The notes below the pieces were generated by a model. It ran no database searches and was not told the origin of the DNA. It saw nothing but the letters and a program-made list of their open reading frames with translations. From positions 1 through 46,028 of the forward strand of contig URHR01000007.1 in the NCBI GenBank assembly GCA_900547725.1: a stretch of 46,028 nucleotides of DNA. The letters are read 5' to 3'. This document shows positions 15,124 through 23,624 of this stretch, in pieces. The DNA comes from an uncultured Eubacteriales bacterium (lineage in GTDB: Bacteria > Bacillota > Clostridia > Oscillospirales > CAG-272). Both the position numbers and the translations under genes were made by a program. The first letter of the stretch is position 1; the number at the start of each line of letters is the position of its first letter.

Positions 15124-15349
15124 GGATTGCATGGCGCGGATCGAAGAAATCGTGGCAACGCTTGACGCAGGCGAGGCGGATCTGGACGAATCACTGAAGC
15201 TCTACCGCGAGGGCGTTGAGCTGGTTCGCGACTGCACCAAACGTTTGGACGATGCGGCGCAGACCGTGAAAATGCTGCAGATGCAACCGGACGGCAACAT
15301 GGTGCTGACCGATTTTGCGCCTGCGGGCGAAACGGGGGAGAAGGCATGA
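15035..15349 (+). CDS. xseB: Exodeoxyribonuclease VII small subunit
   Basis: A 104-residue small subunit of exonuclease VII that binds the XseA coiled-coil. The family core begins at MKFEDCMARIEEIVATLD (residue 27) and continues LDESLKLYREGVELVRDC; the usual length is about 75-80, so the first 26 residues are an extension built of QTG triplets. AAAGGAAG seven bases before the ATG at 15035 supports this start, whereas the internal ATG at 15113 has no SD. The gene overlaps xseA by 89 bases, unusually long for this pair, and overlaps ispA by four bases. Confidence 0.9.
   Translation: MATKQPKQTGQTGQTGQTGQTGQTGQMKFEDCMARIEEIVATLDAGEADLDESLKLYREGVELVRDCTKRLDDAAQTVKMLQMQPDGNMVLTDFAPAGETGEKA
15052..15105 (+). 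repeat. 9-bp tandem repeat inside the xseA/xseB overlap
   Basis: Six units: GAAACAAAC, GGGACAAAC twice, CGGACAAAC three times. The unit is a multiple of three, so it is read as NGT/NRT at the end of XseA and as QTG at the start of XseB. Gain or loss of units would preserve both frames. Confidence 0.95.
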
Positions 15350-16236
15350 CGAACGAGGCTCTGGAACTGCTGTTGCACCGCAACGCAACGCTGACCGAAA
15401 ACGCCCTGCGCGAATACTATACCGACGATCCCGATCTGCAGGTTCTGCTGGACGCGGAGCGCTACAGTCTGTTCGCGGGCGGCAAACGCATCCGCCCCAC
15501 GCTGACGTTGGAATTCTGCCGTCTGTTCGGCGGAGAGGAAGCGGCGGCTCTGCCGTTTGCCTGCGCCGTTGAAATGGTGCACACCTATTCGCTGATTCAC
15601 GACGATCTGCCCTGCATGGACAACGACGATCTGCGGCGCGGCAAGCCGACCAATCACAAGGTGTTCGGCGAGGGCGTTGCGGTTCTCGCCGGGGACGCGC
15701 TTCTCACGGGTGCGTTCGAGGCGGCGGCAACCAACACGGCGGCGGGGGCGGAGATCTCCGCCATGGCGGTGGCGTACCTTGCGGGGTGCGCGGGTCGCTA
15801 CGGCATGATCGGCGGTCAGATTATGGACATCGAGGGCGAGAAACGCAAGCTGTCGCAGGACGAGGTATTCCGCCTGCAATCGCTCAAAACCGGCGCGCTC
15901 ATCAGCGCCGCTTCGGTCATGGGCGCTCTGGCGGCGGGGGTGCGGACGGACGATCCCGCAATGGAGCGGGTTGTGCGTTATGCGGAAAACATCGGACTGG
16001 TATTTCAGATTGTGGACGATCTTCTGGATCGCCGCGGAGACGAGGCGACCCTCGGCAAGCGCGTTCATGTGGACGAGGAACATCACAAAAACACATTTCT
16101 GTCGTTCTGCACCGAGGAGGAGGCATGGCTTTATGCCGAACGCCTGACCGCCGACGCGTGCCGTGCGATCCGTCTTTATCCGTCCTCGGAGATTCTGGTC
16201 TCTTTAGCGGAGTGGCTTTTGAAAAGGGAGAAATAA
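15346..16236 (+). CDS. ispA: Polyprenyl (farnesyl/geranylgeranyl) diphosphate synthase
   Basis: A 296-residue soluble trans-prenyltransferase that condenses isopentenyl diphosphate with allylic diphosphates to make C15 or C20 chains for quinones and undecaprenyl phosphate. The first Asp-rich motif is DDLPCMDNDD (residues 86-95) followed by LRRGKPTNH; the second is FQIVDDLLD at about 219-227. The GGKRIRP motif near residue 45 and the KTGALI loop are present. The two-residue insertion (CM) between the aspartates of the first motif is typical for bacterial farnesyl diphosphate synthases. It starts with a four-base overlap with xseB and ends with a one-base overlap with the next gene. Confidence 0.93.
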   Translation: MTNEALELLLHRNATLTENALREYYTDDPDLQVLLDAERYSLFAGGKRIRPTLTLEFCRLFGGEEAAALPFACAVEMVHTYSLIHDDLPCMDNDDLRRGKPTNHKVFGEGVAVLAGDALLTGAFEAAATNTAAGAEISAMAVAYLAGCAGRYGMIGGQIMDIEGEKRKLSQDEVFRLQSLKTGALISAASVMGALAAGVRTDDPAMERVVRYAENIGLVFQIVDDLLDRRGDEATLGKRVHVDEEHHKNTFLSFCTEEEAWLYAERLTADACRAIRLYPSSEILVSLAEWLLKREK

Positions 16237-16712
16237 TGGGACAGGCAATGAAAGATCTTTTTACGAATTACTGGGTTATCAGCGCGATCGTGGCTTGGTT
16301 CTCCGCGCAGTTCATCAAAATATTTACGGGCGTTTTCCGTCAGCGGAAGTTCTCGGTTCATGCCATGCTGTTCGGAACGGGTGGAATGCCGTCCTCCCAC
16401 ACGGCGTCGGTCTGCGCGCTCTGCACGGCGTTTGCCGTGAAGGACGGTTTCGGCTCGCGCGGATTTGCCATCAGCGCCCTGTTGTGCATTGTGGTGATTA
16501 CCGACGCGGTCGGCGTGCGACGGGAGACCGGCAAGCAATCGCAGGCGCTGAACACACTTCTGGGGCGGGTCTTTACCGAAAAAGATAAAAAGCAACTGCC
16601 CGACCACTTCCGCGAACTGATCGGACATACCCCTCTGCAGGTTGCCTGCGGCGCGATTCTCGGTGTGGGCGTGGCACTGCTGGTTCATCTGATCCCGATT
16701 TTTCACGGTTGA
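16236..16712 (+). CDS. Divergent PAP2-family membrane protein (DUF212)
   Basis: A 158-residue membrane protein of the divergent PAP2 (acid phosphatase/vanadium haloperoxidase-related, YuiD-like) family. Characteristic segments are the N-terminal AWFSAQFIKIF, the GGMPSSHTASVCALCTAFAV motif with its Ser-Ser-His, the VITDAVGVRRETGKQSQALN motif and the closing GHTPLQVACGAILG. About four membrane segments are visible. GAAAAGGGAG precedes the ATG. A lipid- or isoprenoid-phosphate phosphatase role is plausible from the PSSH motif and from the ispA neighbour, but this is inference. It stands where dxs is often found in this gene order. Confidence 0.87.
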   Translation: MGQAMKDLFTNYWVISAIVAWFSAQFIKIFTGVFRQRKFSVHAMLFGTGGMPSSHTASVCALCTAFAVKDGFGSRGFAISALLCIVVITDAVGVRRETGKQSQALNTLLGRVFTEKDKKQLPDHFRELIGHTPLQVACGAILGVGVALLVHLIPIFHG

Positions 16713-16716
16713 CGGG

Positions 16717-17541
16717 ATGCGGGCGGATGTATTTCTTGCGTCGGGCGGCTATGCGCCGAGCCGGGAGCAGGCAAAGCGCCTGATTCTGGAAGGGCTTGTG
16801 ACGGTGGACGGCAAGCCCCTGCGGCGCGCGGCGGAGGAGATCGGAGAAGGTGCGCACACCGTTACGGTATCCGGTCCCGAACGGTTTGTCAGCCGCGGCG
16901 GAAACAAACTGGAAGCGGCGCTCGCCGCATTCGGTCTGAACCCGTCGGGGTGGCGGGCGCTTGACATCGGCGCGTCCACGGGCGGCTTTACCGATTGCCT
17001 GCTTCGCCACGGCGTCGCAGAGGTTGTCGCGGTGGACTCGGGCGCGGGGCAGTTGGCGGAAGCGCTCCGGGGCGACCCGCGTGTGCGATCCCGCGAGCAT
17101 TGCAACGCGCGGGATCTGACGGCGGAGACCATCGGCGGCAGGGTGCGGCTGATTGTGATGGATGTGTCGTTCATTTCCGCCACGCTGATTCTGCCGCGCT
17201 TTCCCGCACTGTTGGAATCGGTCGGCGATGCGGTCTGTCTCATCAAGCCGCAGTTTGAGGTGGGACGGGCGAATATCGGGAAAGGCGGAATCGTCCGCGA
17301 CCCGCGCGCGCATCGGCTCGCCGTCGACCGGGTTCTGGACTGCGCCTCGGCGCTCGGGCTTTGCGCCGCAGGTCTGATTCCGTCGCCGATTCTCGGCGGG
17401 GACGGAAACCGCGAATTTCTCGTGCGTCTGACGGTGGGGCAAACGTTCCCGCCTCTGACAGCCAAACAGGTCGCGGCGGTGACCGCGAATGCTGCAAAAG
17501 GAGACGGATATGCTGAAAATTGCGTTGGTAACAAACTTTAA
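16717..17541 (+). CDS. tlyA: TlyA-family rRNA 2'-O-methyltransferase
   Basis: A 274-residue protein with an N-terminal S4 RNA-binding domain (MRADVFLASGGYAPSREQAK, then GLVTVDGK) and an FtsJ-type SAM methyltransferase domain. The latter shows FVSRGGNKLEAAL, the SAM-binding LDIGASTGGFTDCLL, VVAVDSGAGQL, and the catalytic region IVMDVSFISATLILP with IKPQFEVGR. Known family members methylate 16S/23S rRNA and were once named haemolysins. The start four bases after the previous stop has no classic SD beyond the previous coding end, which suggests coupling. It overlaps nadK by 32 bases. Confidence 0.92.
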   Translation: MRADVFLASGGYAPSREQAKRLILEGLVTVDGKPLRRAAEEIGEGAHTVTVSGPERFVSRGGNKLEAALAAFGLNPSGWRALDIGASTGGFTDCLLRHGVAEVVAVDSGAGQLAEALRGDPRVRSREHCNARDLTAETIGGRVRLIVMDVSFISATLILPRFPALLESVGDAVCLIKPQFEVGRANIGKGGIVRDPRAHRLAVDRVLDCASALGLCAAGLIPSPILGGDGNREFLVRLTVGQTFPPLTAKQVAAVTANAAKGDGYAENCVGNKL

Positions 17542-18388
17542 CATTCCGGAAAAGCTGCGGGCGGCTGCCGACACGGCAGATAAGCTGATCGGCGAGGGCG
17601 GAACGGTTCTGATCGCCGCCTTCAACCGCGACAAGCTGATGCGCGCGCACCGAAACCGTCCCGAATTCCGCTATCTGCCGATTGACACGCTTTATGCCGA
17701 GGCGGACATCATCATCGTACTCGGCGGAGACGGGAGCATTCTGGAGGCGGCGCGGCGGGCGGCAACGCGCGGCACGCCGATTCTCGGAATCAATTTCGGC
17801 AGGCTCGGCTATATGGCGGAGTTGGAGGCGGGGGAAACGGACAGCCTGCATCAGCTGTTTACGGGAGACTATACGCTCGAGAAGCGTTCCATGCTCCGCG
17901 TGGATCTGCTCGGCACGGGCGGAGAACTGAAGTCTTTCTGCTATGCGCTCAACGACGCGGTGGTGTCAAACGGCTCGGTGGCGCGTGTGATCGATCTGGA
18001 ACTGCGCGAGAACGGCGAGCCGGTAACGACCTACCGCGCGGACGGGCTGATTATCGCAACTCCGACCGGTTCTACGGCATATTCCATGTCGGCGGGCGGC
18101 GCGATTGTAGATCCGACCGTTCCGTGCTTCTGCGTGACCCCGATCTGCCCGCATTCGTTTGCGGCAAGACCGCTGATCTTTTCGGATCGTTCGGTGCTCG
18201 AGATCCGCAACATCTGCGTGCGGGAAAAACAGCTGTATCTGACGGTGGACGGCAAGATCAGCTTTGAAATGGGGCGCGGGCAATCGGTTCGCGTCACGCG
18301 ATCCAAACCGGAAACCAAACTGGTGCGTTTCCGCAAGAACGGCTTTTATCGGGTTCTGTGCCAAAAGCTACAGGATTCGCATTTCTGA
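17510..18388 (+). CDS. nadK: NAD(+) kinase
   Basis: A 292-residue enzyme that phosphorylates NAD to NADP with ATP. The start at 17510 follows AAAAGGAG and is the only one that gives a family-like N-terminus (MLKIALVTNF); it lies inside the end of tlyA. The kinase motif GGDGS is at residues 72-76 with ILGINFGRLGYMAEL after it, followed by LNDAVVSNGSVARVIDLEL, YRADGLIIATPTGSTAYSMSAGG and the C-terminal beta sandwich (SDRSVLEI, TVDGK). The length is normal. The operon position before argR and recN is the standard Bacillota order. Confidence 0.95.
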   Translation: MLKIALVTNFNIPEKLRAAADTADKLIGEGGTVLIAAFNRDKLMRAHRNRPEFRYLPIDTLYAEADIIIVLGGDGSILEAARRAATRGTPILGINFGRLGYMAELEAGETDSLHQLFTGDYTLEKRSMLRVDLLGTGGELKSFCYALNDAVVSNGSVARVIDLELRENGEPVTTYRADGLIIATPTGSTAYSMSAGGAIVDPTVPCFCVTPICPHSFAARPLIFSDRSVLEIRNICVREKQLYLTVDGKISFEMGRGQSVRVTRSKPETKLVRFRKNGFYRVLCQKLQDSHF

Positions 18389-18403
18389 TAAGGAGGGAGC
18401 GAC

Positions 18404-18859
18404 ATGAAACGAAACCGACAGGAAAAACTCTTGGAGTTGATTTCCCGCTATGAGATCGAAACGCAGGACGAACTGATCGAACGTCTGCGCGAGAACGGCT
18501 ACAGCGCAACGCAGGCGACCATTTCGCGCGATATCCGCGAATTGCAGATTGCCAAAATGACCACGGGAAGAGGAACTTACCGCTATGTGCTTCCAAAGCA
18601 CGCCGATCCTTCCCCCGCAGTCAATTTCAGCGCGGCGCTGATCGATTCGATCATCAATGTGCAGTACGCGCAGAATCTGGTGGTGCTGAAAACCTACCCG
18701 GGGCTTGCCTCGGCGGTTGCGGGGGGCATCGACCGGATGCAGGCGAACCAGATCCTCGGCTGTGTGGCGGGGGACGACACCATTCTGATCGTAACGCAGG
18801 ACGAGGACTGCGCGCGGATGCTCTCGGAGCAGGTGCACGACCTCTTGCGGGGCATCTGA
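18404..18859 (+). CDS. argR: Arginine repressor ArgR/AhrC
   Basis: A 151-residue hexameric regulator that senses arginine and binds ARG boxes. The N-terminal winged helix reads MKRNRQEKLLELISRYEIE, QDELIERLRENGYSATQATISRDI and RELQIAKM. The C-terminal oligomerisation and arginine-binding domain has YAQNLVVLKTYPGLASAVA and the ligand motif VAGDDTILIV. GGAGGGA precedes the ATG. As in Bacillus, it lies directly upstream of recN, with one base between stop and start. No arginine biosynthesis gene is in the window. Confidence 0.95.
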   Translation: MKRNRQEKLLELISRYEIETQDELIERLRENGYSATQATISRDIRELQIAKMTTGRGTYRYVLPKHADPSPAVNFSAALIDSIINVQYAQNLVVLKTYPGLASAVAGGIDRMQANQILGCVAGDDTILIVTQDEDCARMLSEQVHDLLRGI

Positions 18860-18860
18860 T

Positions 18861-20555
18861 ATGCTGCGATCCCTACATATTGAAAATATTGCGGTCATCC
18901 GCGAGATTGACGTGGAGTTTGACGGCGGTCTGTCGGTTCTGACCGGCGAAACGGGCGCGGGAAAATCCATCATCATCGACAGCATCAACCTCCTGCTCGG
19001 CAACCGCGTTCCGAAAGAGATTGTGCGCGCGGGGCAGGAGCAGGCGGTCATCGGCGCGGTGTTCGAGGATCTGTCGGACGCGGCGTGCGAAAGACTTGCA
19101 GAGTTGGGTTTTCCCTCGGAGGATCGCTCGCTGATGCTTCAACGCAGACTCTCGGCGGACGGCAGAACGCAGACCCGCCTGAACGGGCAGATCGTCACGC
19201 AGGCAATTCAGAAACAGATCGCACCTTATCTCATCAGCATTCACGGGCAGACCGACAGCCACAGGCTTCTGCAAAAGGCGTCGCACCGCGAACTGTTGGA
19301 CGCATTCGCGCGGTCGGACGGCGAACTGGCGGCTTACCGCGAAGCTTACGGAAAATGGCGCGAGGCGGAGAAAAAACGCTCCTCGCTGACGCGCGACGAG
19401 TCCGAGCGGGTGCGGCTTCAGGAGATGCTCCGCTATCAGCTGGAGGACATCGACGCGGTGAAGCTCCACGACCCCGACGAGGAAGATCGTCTCACGCACG
19501 AGCGCGACCGATTGGCGAACCTTGAGAAAATCGGGCGGCAGATCGACCTTTGCTACCGTCTGCTGGCGGGCGGGGAAAAGACCGACGCGGCAGGACTGTT
19601 GCGCCGCGCGGAGAATGCGGTGCGGTCGCTCTCGGGGCTGATTGACGGCGCGGACGAACTGGCGGAGCGCCTTGCCTCGGCGGAATCCGAAATTGTGGAC
19701 GTTGCCGAAACGGTTGCGGGATTTGCCGATACCGACCGCGAAGACCCGACCGTGCGGATCGACCGCATTGAGGGACGGTTGGACGCCATTGCAAAGCTGA
19801 AACGGAAGTACGGCGGGAGCGTGGCGGAGATCCTTGCCTTCCGTGCCCGTGCGGCGGAACAGTTGGAGTCGCTTGATTGCTCGGACGCGACCCGTGCGGA
19901 GGTCGAAAAGGCCTGCGCGGCTCTGCGGCAGGAGGTTGATGTCCGCGCGGGAGCTTTGCATGAGGTGCGGGTGCGCGCGGCGCATGACCTGGTGGAGCGC
20001 GTGACCGAGGCTTTGCGCTTTCTGGATATGCCGAAGGTGCGGATGGAGGTTCGCGTTGCCAACATGGCGCCGGGCGAGAACGGGGCGGACGACGTGGAAT
20101 TCCTGATTGCCACCAACCCCGGAGAACCGGTTCAGCCACTGGCGCGGATTGCTTCGGGCGGCGAGCTGTCCCGTATGATGTTGGCGCTGCGCTCGGCTCT
20201 GGACGACCAAGACGGGGCAACCACCGTGATTTTTGACGAGATCGACACGGGCGTGTCGGGAAAGACCTCCCGCAAGATCGGGCTGAAGCTGAAGGAGACG
20301 GCAAGAGGTTCGCAGGTGCTGTGCGTCACGCATTCGGCGCAGATTGCATCGCTCGCGGACTGCCATTACCTGATTACCAAGACCGAACGCGACGGGCGCG
20401 CCGAAACGGCGGTCACGCGGCTGACGGGGGAGGCGCGGGTGGAAGAGATCGCGCGGATTCTCGGCGGCATTCACGTGACCGATACGCAGCGGAACGCCGC
20501 GCGGGAGATGATTGAAGGCAAGGATGCGGACGGAAGGGAGGAAGGATGCAGATGA
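18861..20555 (+). CDS. recN: DNA repair protein RecN
   Basis: A 564-residue SMC-like ATPase for double-strand break repair. Walker A is GETGAGKSIIID near residue 32-43; a long coiled-coil region lies at about 150-350 (for example LQEMLRYQLEDIDAVKLHDPDEED); the signature is ASGGELSRMMLAL and Walker B is TTVIFDEIDTGVSG, followed by SQVLCVTHSAQIASLAD. The length is as expected. It starts one base after argR, whose GGAG lies in the last codons. Its end overlaps the ybaK start. The sporulation genes spoIVB and spo0A, which often follow recN in spore formers, are not here. Confidence 0.96.
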   Translation: MLRSLHIENIAVIREIDVEFDGGLSVLTGETGAGKSIIIDSINLLLGNRVPKEIVRAGQEQAVIGAVFEDLSDAACERLAELGFPSEDRSLMLQRRLSADGRTQTRLNGQIVTQAIQKQIAPYLISIHGQTDSHRLLQKASHRELLDAFARSDGELAAYREAYGKWREAEKKRSSLTRDESERVRLQEMLRYQLEDIDAVKLHDPDEEDRLTHERDRLANLEKIGRQIDLCYRLLAGGEKTDAAGLLRRAENAVRSLSGLIDGADELAERLASAESEIVDVAETVAGFADTDREDPTVRIDRIEGRLDAIAKLKRKYGGSVAEILAFRARAAEQLESLDCSDATRAEVEKACAALRQEVDVRAGALHEVRVRAAHDLVERVTEALRFLDMPKVRMEVRVANMAPGENGADDVEFLIATNPGEPVQPLARIASGGELSRMMLALRSALDDQDGATTVIFDEIDTGVSGKTSRKIGLKLKETARGSQVLCVTHSAQIASLADCHYLITKTERDGRAETAVTRLTGEARVEEIARILGGIHVTDTQRNAAREMIEGKDADGREEGCR

Positions 20556-21031
20556 AAACCAAAACCAATGCGATGCGGATGCTGGACGCCGCAAAAATTC
20601 CGTATGAGGTACTGGAATACCGCGTGGACGAGGAAGATCTGAGCGGTGTTCACATTGCCGAGGAGTTGGGCTTTCCGCCCGAACGGATGTTCAAAACGCT
20701 GGTGGCAAAAGGGGATAAGACAGGTCCTGTGGTGTTCTGCATTCCCGTGGCGGAGGAGATCGACCTGCGCCCTGCGGCGGCGCTGACGGGGAACAAGAAA
20801 ATCGAAATGGTTCATGTCAAAGATCTGCTCGGACTGACGGGCTATATCCGCGGCGGCTGTTCGCCCATCGGAATGAAGAAGAAATTCCCAACATGGTTTG
20901 ACGAAAGCGTGTTGAATTTTGACTGCGTTACGGTCAGTTCCGGCACGCGCGGCGCACAGCTTTTGTTGGATCGCGCGGCGCTTTTGCAATTCGTTGGCGC
21001 GCAGATCGCCCCGCTGACCGCGAAGAAATGA
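20552..21031 (+). CDS. ybaK: Cys-tRNA(Pro) deacylase YbaK
   Basis: A 159-residue editing protein that hydrolyses Cys mischarged on tRNA(Pro). The start at 20552 is preferred because GGGAGG (20536-20541) lies ten bases before it, while the alternative ATG at 20546 is too close. The sequence is family-typical: KTNAMRMLDAAKIPYEV, the catalytic-loop lysine in RMFKTLVAKGD, VPVAEEIDLR, LTGYIRGGCSPIGMKK and SSGTRGAQLLLD. It overlaps recN by four bases and is the last gene of the nusB operon. The next gene, argS, has its own promoter and is also a tRNA-charging gene. Confidence 0.93.
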   Translation: MKTKTNAMRMLDAAKIPYEVLEYRVDEEDLSGVHIAEELGFPPERMFKTLVAKGDKTGPVVFCIPVAEEIDLRPAAALTGNKKIEMVHVKDLLGLTGYIRGGCSPIGMKKKFPTWFDESVLNFDCVTVSSGTRGAQLLLDRAALLQFVGAQIAPLTAKK

Positions 21032-21061
21032 GCGAAAACCGCCGAAAATGAAAAAATCCTC

Positions 21062-21090
21062 TTGCAAACGGCGGGGAAAAGTAGTATAAT
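21062..21090 (+). promoter_or_regulatory. Promoter of argS (CCTCTTGCAA class)
   Basis: -35 TTGCAA (21062-21067) inside the longer block CCTCTTGCAA, 17-base spacer containing CGGGGAAAA, and perfect -10 TATAAT (21085-21090). An A-rich stretch lies just upstream. The same block and spacing recur at the SRP RNA and rpmE promoters. Confidence 0.88.
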
Positions 21091-21123
21091 AATATAGTTA
21101 TTGTAATTTGACGAGGTATTGAA

Positions 21124-22857
21124 ATGCAAACCATCAAAAAGAGAATTGCGGAGCGGATTCTTGCGGGCGTGCGGAAGGTCAACCCCGATACGGCGCTGAC
21201 GGCGGACGAGATCGCAGGAATGCTCGAGTATCCGCCCGACCCCGCAATGGGCGACCTTGCCTTTCCCTGCTTCAGACTCAGCCGCGAGTTGCGCCGCTCT
21301 CCGATTCAGATCGCAACTGCGCTGAAGGAGGATCTGGCGGATGAGACGATCGGCTCGGTCGAGGTTGCGGGCGGGTATCTGAATATCCGCATCGCAAATG
21401 CGTATCTCGGCGGCACGGTAGTCCCCGAAATTCTGGAAAAAGGGGAGCGGTACGGCGCGCAGACCTTCGGGTGCGGCAAAAAGGTGGTGCTGGACTATTC
21501 CTCGCCGAACGTTGCAAAGCCCTTTCACATTGGGCATCTCGGAACTACGGTTATCGGGCATTCCCTGCGCAAACTGCATGAGTTCGCGGGATACGAATGC
21601 TACGGCATCAACTACCTCGGCGACTGGGGCACGCAGTTCGGTAAGCTGATTGCGGCGTATCACCACTGGGGAAGCCGCGAAATGATCGAAAAAGGCGGCA
21701 TCGACAAACTGGTGGAACTGTATGTCCGCGTAAACAACGAGATCAAGGGCGATCCCGAGAACGGCATCCCCGCGAATACGGCGCTTGCGGACGAGGCGAG
21801 AGCCGAATTCCATAAGCTGGAAACGGGAGACGAGGAAAACCTCGCGCTCTGGCGGTGGTTCGTGCAGATCAGTCTTGCGGAGTACGAAAAGACTTACAAG
21901 CAGCTTGGTATTACCTTCGACTCCTATCGCGGCGAGAGCTTTTATACCGATAAAATGCCCGCACAGATCGAGATTCTGCGCGAAAAGGGACTTCTCAAGC
22001 TGGACGACGGCGCGTCAATCGTCGACCTTTCCGAATACAATATGCCGCCTTGCCTGATCCTCAAGCGGGACGGTTCCACGCTCTATCCCACGCGCGACAT
22101 CGCGGCGGCGGTCTACCGCAAGGAGACGCTTCACTTTGATAAAATGATCTACGTCACAAGCGCGCAGCAGTGCCTGCATTTTGCGCAGTGGTTCAAGGTT
22201 GTGGAGCTGATGGGGTATCCGTGGTACAACGAACTGGTTCATGTGCCTTACGGAACGGTGTCGCTCAACGGCGAGAAGCTGGCAACGCGTACCGGTAACG
22301 TGGTGCTTCTGCGCGACCTGTTCGCCCTTGCCATCGACAAGGTCAAGGGAATTATGAAAGAGAAGAACCCCGACAGGCAGGAGGATGACGCGGCGGCGGA
22401 AGCAGTCGGCGTTGGCGCGGTGGTGTTCTACTATCTGTCGAATACCCGCATGAAGGATATCAACTTCGTCATGGATGAAGCGCTGAACTTCGACGGCAAC
22501 ACCGGTCCTTATGTTCAGTACACCTATGCGCGCGCCTGCTCGGTTCTGGAGCGCGCGGGCGCTGTCTCGGCGGGGCCTGTGACCGTCACGACCGATGAGG
22601 AAGCGGCGCTCATCAAAACGCTTTGCCGTTACGGCGAACGGGTGACGGCGGCGATTGCCGACTATGAGCCGAGTTATATTACGCGGTTCATTCTGGACGT
22701 GGCGGCAGGCTTCAACCGCTTTTACCACAACTGCCGGATTCTCTCGGCGGAGGATTCTGCGGTTCGCGAAAGCAGAGTGCGCCTGACAGCCGCTGTAAAG
22801 AACGTGCTTGGCAGCGCGTTTGAATTGATTTGTCTGAAAAAGACCGAAAAGGTCTGA
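21124..22857 (+). CDS. argS: Arginine-tRNA ligase
   Basis: A 577-residue class I aminoacyl-tRNA synthetase that charges tRNA(Arg). The HIGH-type motif is in SSPNVAKPFHIGHLGTT, with YLGDWGTQFGKL after it. The KMSKS region is degenerate, LATRTGNVVLLRDL, as in many ArgRS. The C-terminal anticodon-binding domain ends LTAAVKNVLGSAFELICL. The N-terminal ArgRS-specific domain is present (AMGDLAFPCFRLSRELRRSP). The start at 21124 has GAGG eight bases upstream. It is transcribed from the promoter at 21062 with yebC 26 bases downstream. The argR gene lies nearby, but no ARG-box search was possible. Confidence 0.97.
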   Translation: MQTIKKRIAERILAGVRKVNPDTALTADEIAGMLEYPPDPAMGDLAFPCFRLSRELRRSPIQIATALKEDLADETIGSVEVAGGYLNIRIANAYLGGTVVPEILEKGERYGAQTFGCGKKVVLDYSSPNVAKPFHIGHLGTTVIGHSLRKLHEFAGYECYGINYLGDWGTQFGKLIAAYHHWGSREMIEKGGIDKLVELYVRVNNEIKGDPENGIPANTALADEARAEFHKLETGDEENLALWRWFVQISLAEYEKTYKQLGITFDSYRGESFYTDKMPAQIEILREKGLLKLDDGASIVDLSEYNMPPCLILKRDGSTLYPTRDIAAAVYRKETLHFDKMIYVTSAQQCLHFAQWFKVVELMGYPWYNELVHVPYGTVSLNGEKLATRTGNVVLLRDLFALAIDKVKGIMKEKNPDRQEDDAAAEAVGVGAVVFYYLSNTRMKDINFVMDEALNFDGNTGPYVQYTYARACSVLERAGAVSAGPVTVTTDEEAALIKTLCRYGERVTAAIADYEPSYITRFILDVAAGFNRFYHNCRILSAEDSAVRESRVRLTAAVKNVLGSAFELICLKKTEKV

Positions 22858-22883
22858 ACCATAGAAGAGTGAGGTAAGAAACA

Positions 22884-23618
22884 ATGTCCGGACACAGCAA
22901 ATGGGCTAACATCAAGCACAAGAAAGAAAAGACCGACGCCGCAAGAGGCAAGGTCTTTACCAAGATCGGCAAGGAGATTACCATTGCCGTCAAAGAGGGC
23001 GGCGGAGATCCCGCGTCGAACTCCAAGTTGCGCGACCTGATCCAGAAGGCGAAGGCGAACAACGTTCCGAACGATAACATCGAGCGTTGCATCAAGAAGG
23101 CGCTCGGCTCTACGGGCGAGACCTACGAGGAAGTCTCCTACGAAGGCTACGGACCTGCGGGCATCGCGGTTCTGGTCACGGCGACCACCGACAACCGCAA
23201 CCGCACGGCAGGCAATGTGCGCGCGTACTTCTCCAAGTACCACGGCAACATGGGGCAGACGGGTTGCGTCGGCTACCTCTTTACCGACATCGGAGAGATC
23301 GTTGTGGACAACGAGGATGGCGACGTGGACGAGGACAAGCTGATGGAAACTGCGCTCGAGGCGGGTGCGACCGACTTCAAGTCGGACGGCGACGTGTTCG
23401 TCATCACCACCGAGCCGGACGATGTGTACGCCATTCAGGAGGATCTTGCAAAGGCGGGGTATGAGATCCTGTCGGCGGAAAAGACCAAGCGCGCGTCCAC
23501 AGGTGTGACGCTTGAGAACGAGGACGACATCAAGTTCATGAACCTCCTGATCGAAAAGCTCGAAGAGGATGACGACGTGATGGACGTTTACCACAACTGG
23601 GAGAACTGCGACGACTGA
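22884..23618 (+). CDS. yebC: YebC/TACO1-family protein
   Basis: A 244-residue protein with the invariant start MSGHSKWANIKHKKEKTDA followed by RGKVFTKIGKEI, then DNIERCIKKA and the YGPAGIAVLVTATTDNRNRT segment. Members are either DNA-binding regulators or translation factors that relieve ribosome stalling at proline stretches; sequence alone does not decide. GTGAGG lies before the ATG. It is encoded between argS and a permease, seven bases before the latter. Confidence 0.95.
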   Translation: MSGHSKWANIKHKKEKTDAARGKVFTKIGKEITIAVKEGGGDPASNSKLRDLIQKAKANNVPNDNIERCIKKALGSTGETYEEVSYEGYGPAGIAVLVTATTDNRNRTAGNVRAYFSKYHGNMGQTGCVGYLFTDIGEIVVDNEDGDVDEDKLMETALEAGATDFKSDGDVFVITTEPDDVYAIQEDLAKAGYEILSAEKTKRASTGVTLENEDDIKFMNLLIEKLEEDDDVMDVYHNWENCDD

Positions 23619-23624
23619 TACCGT

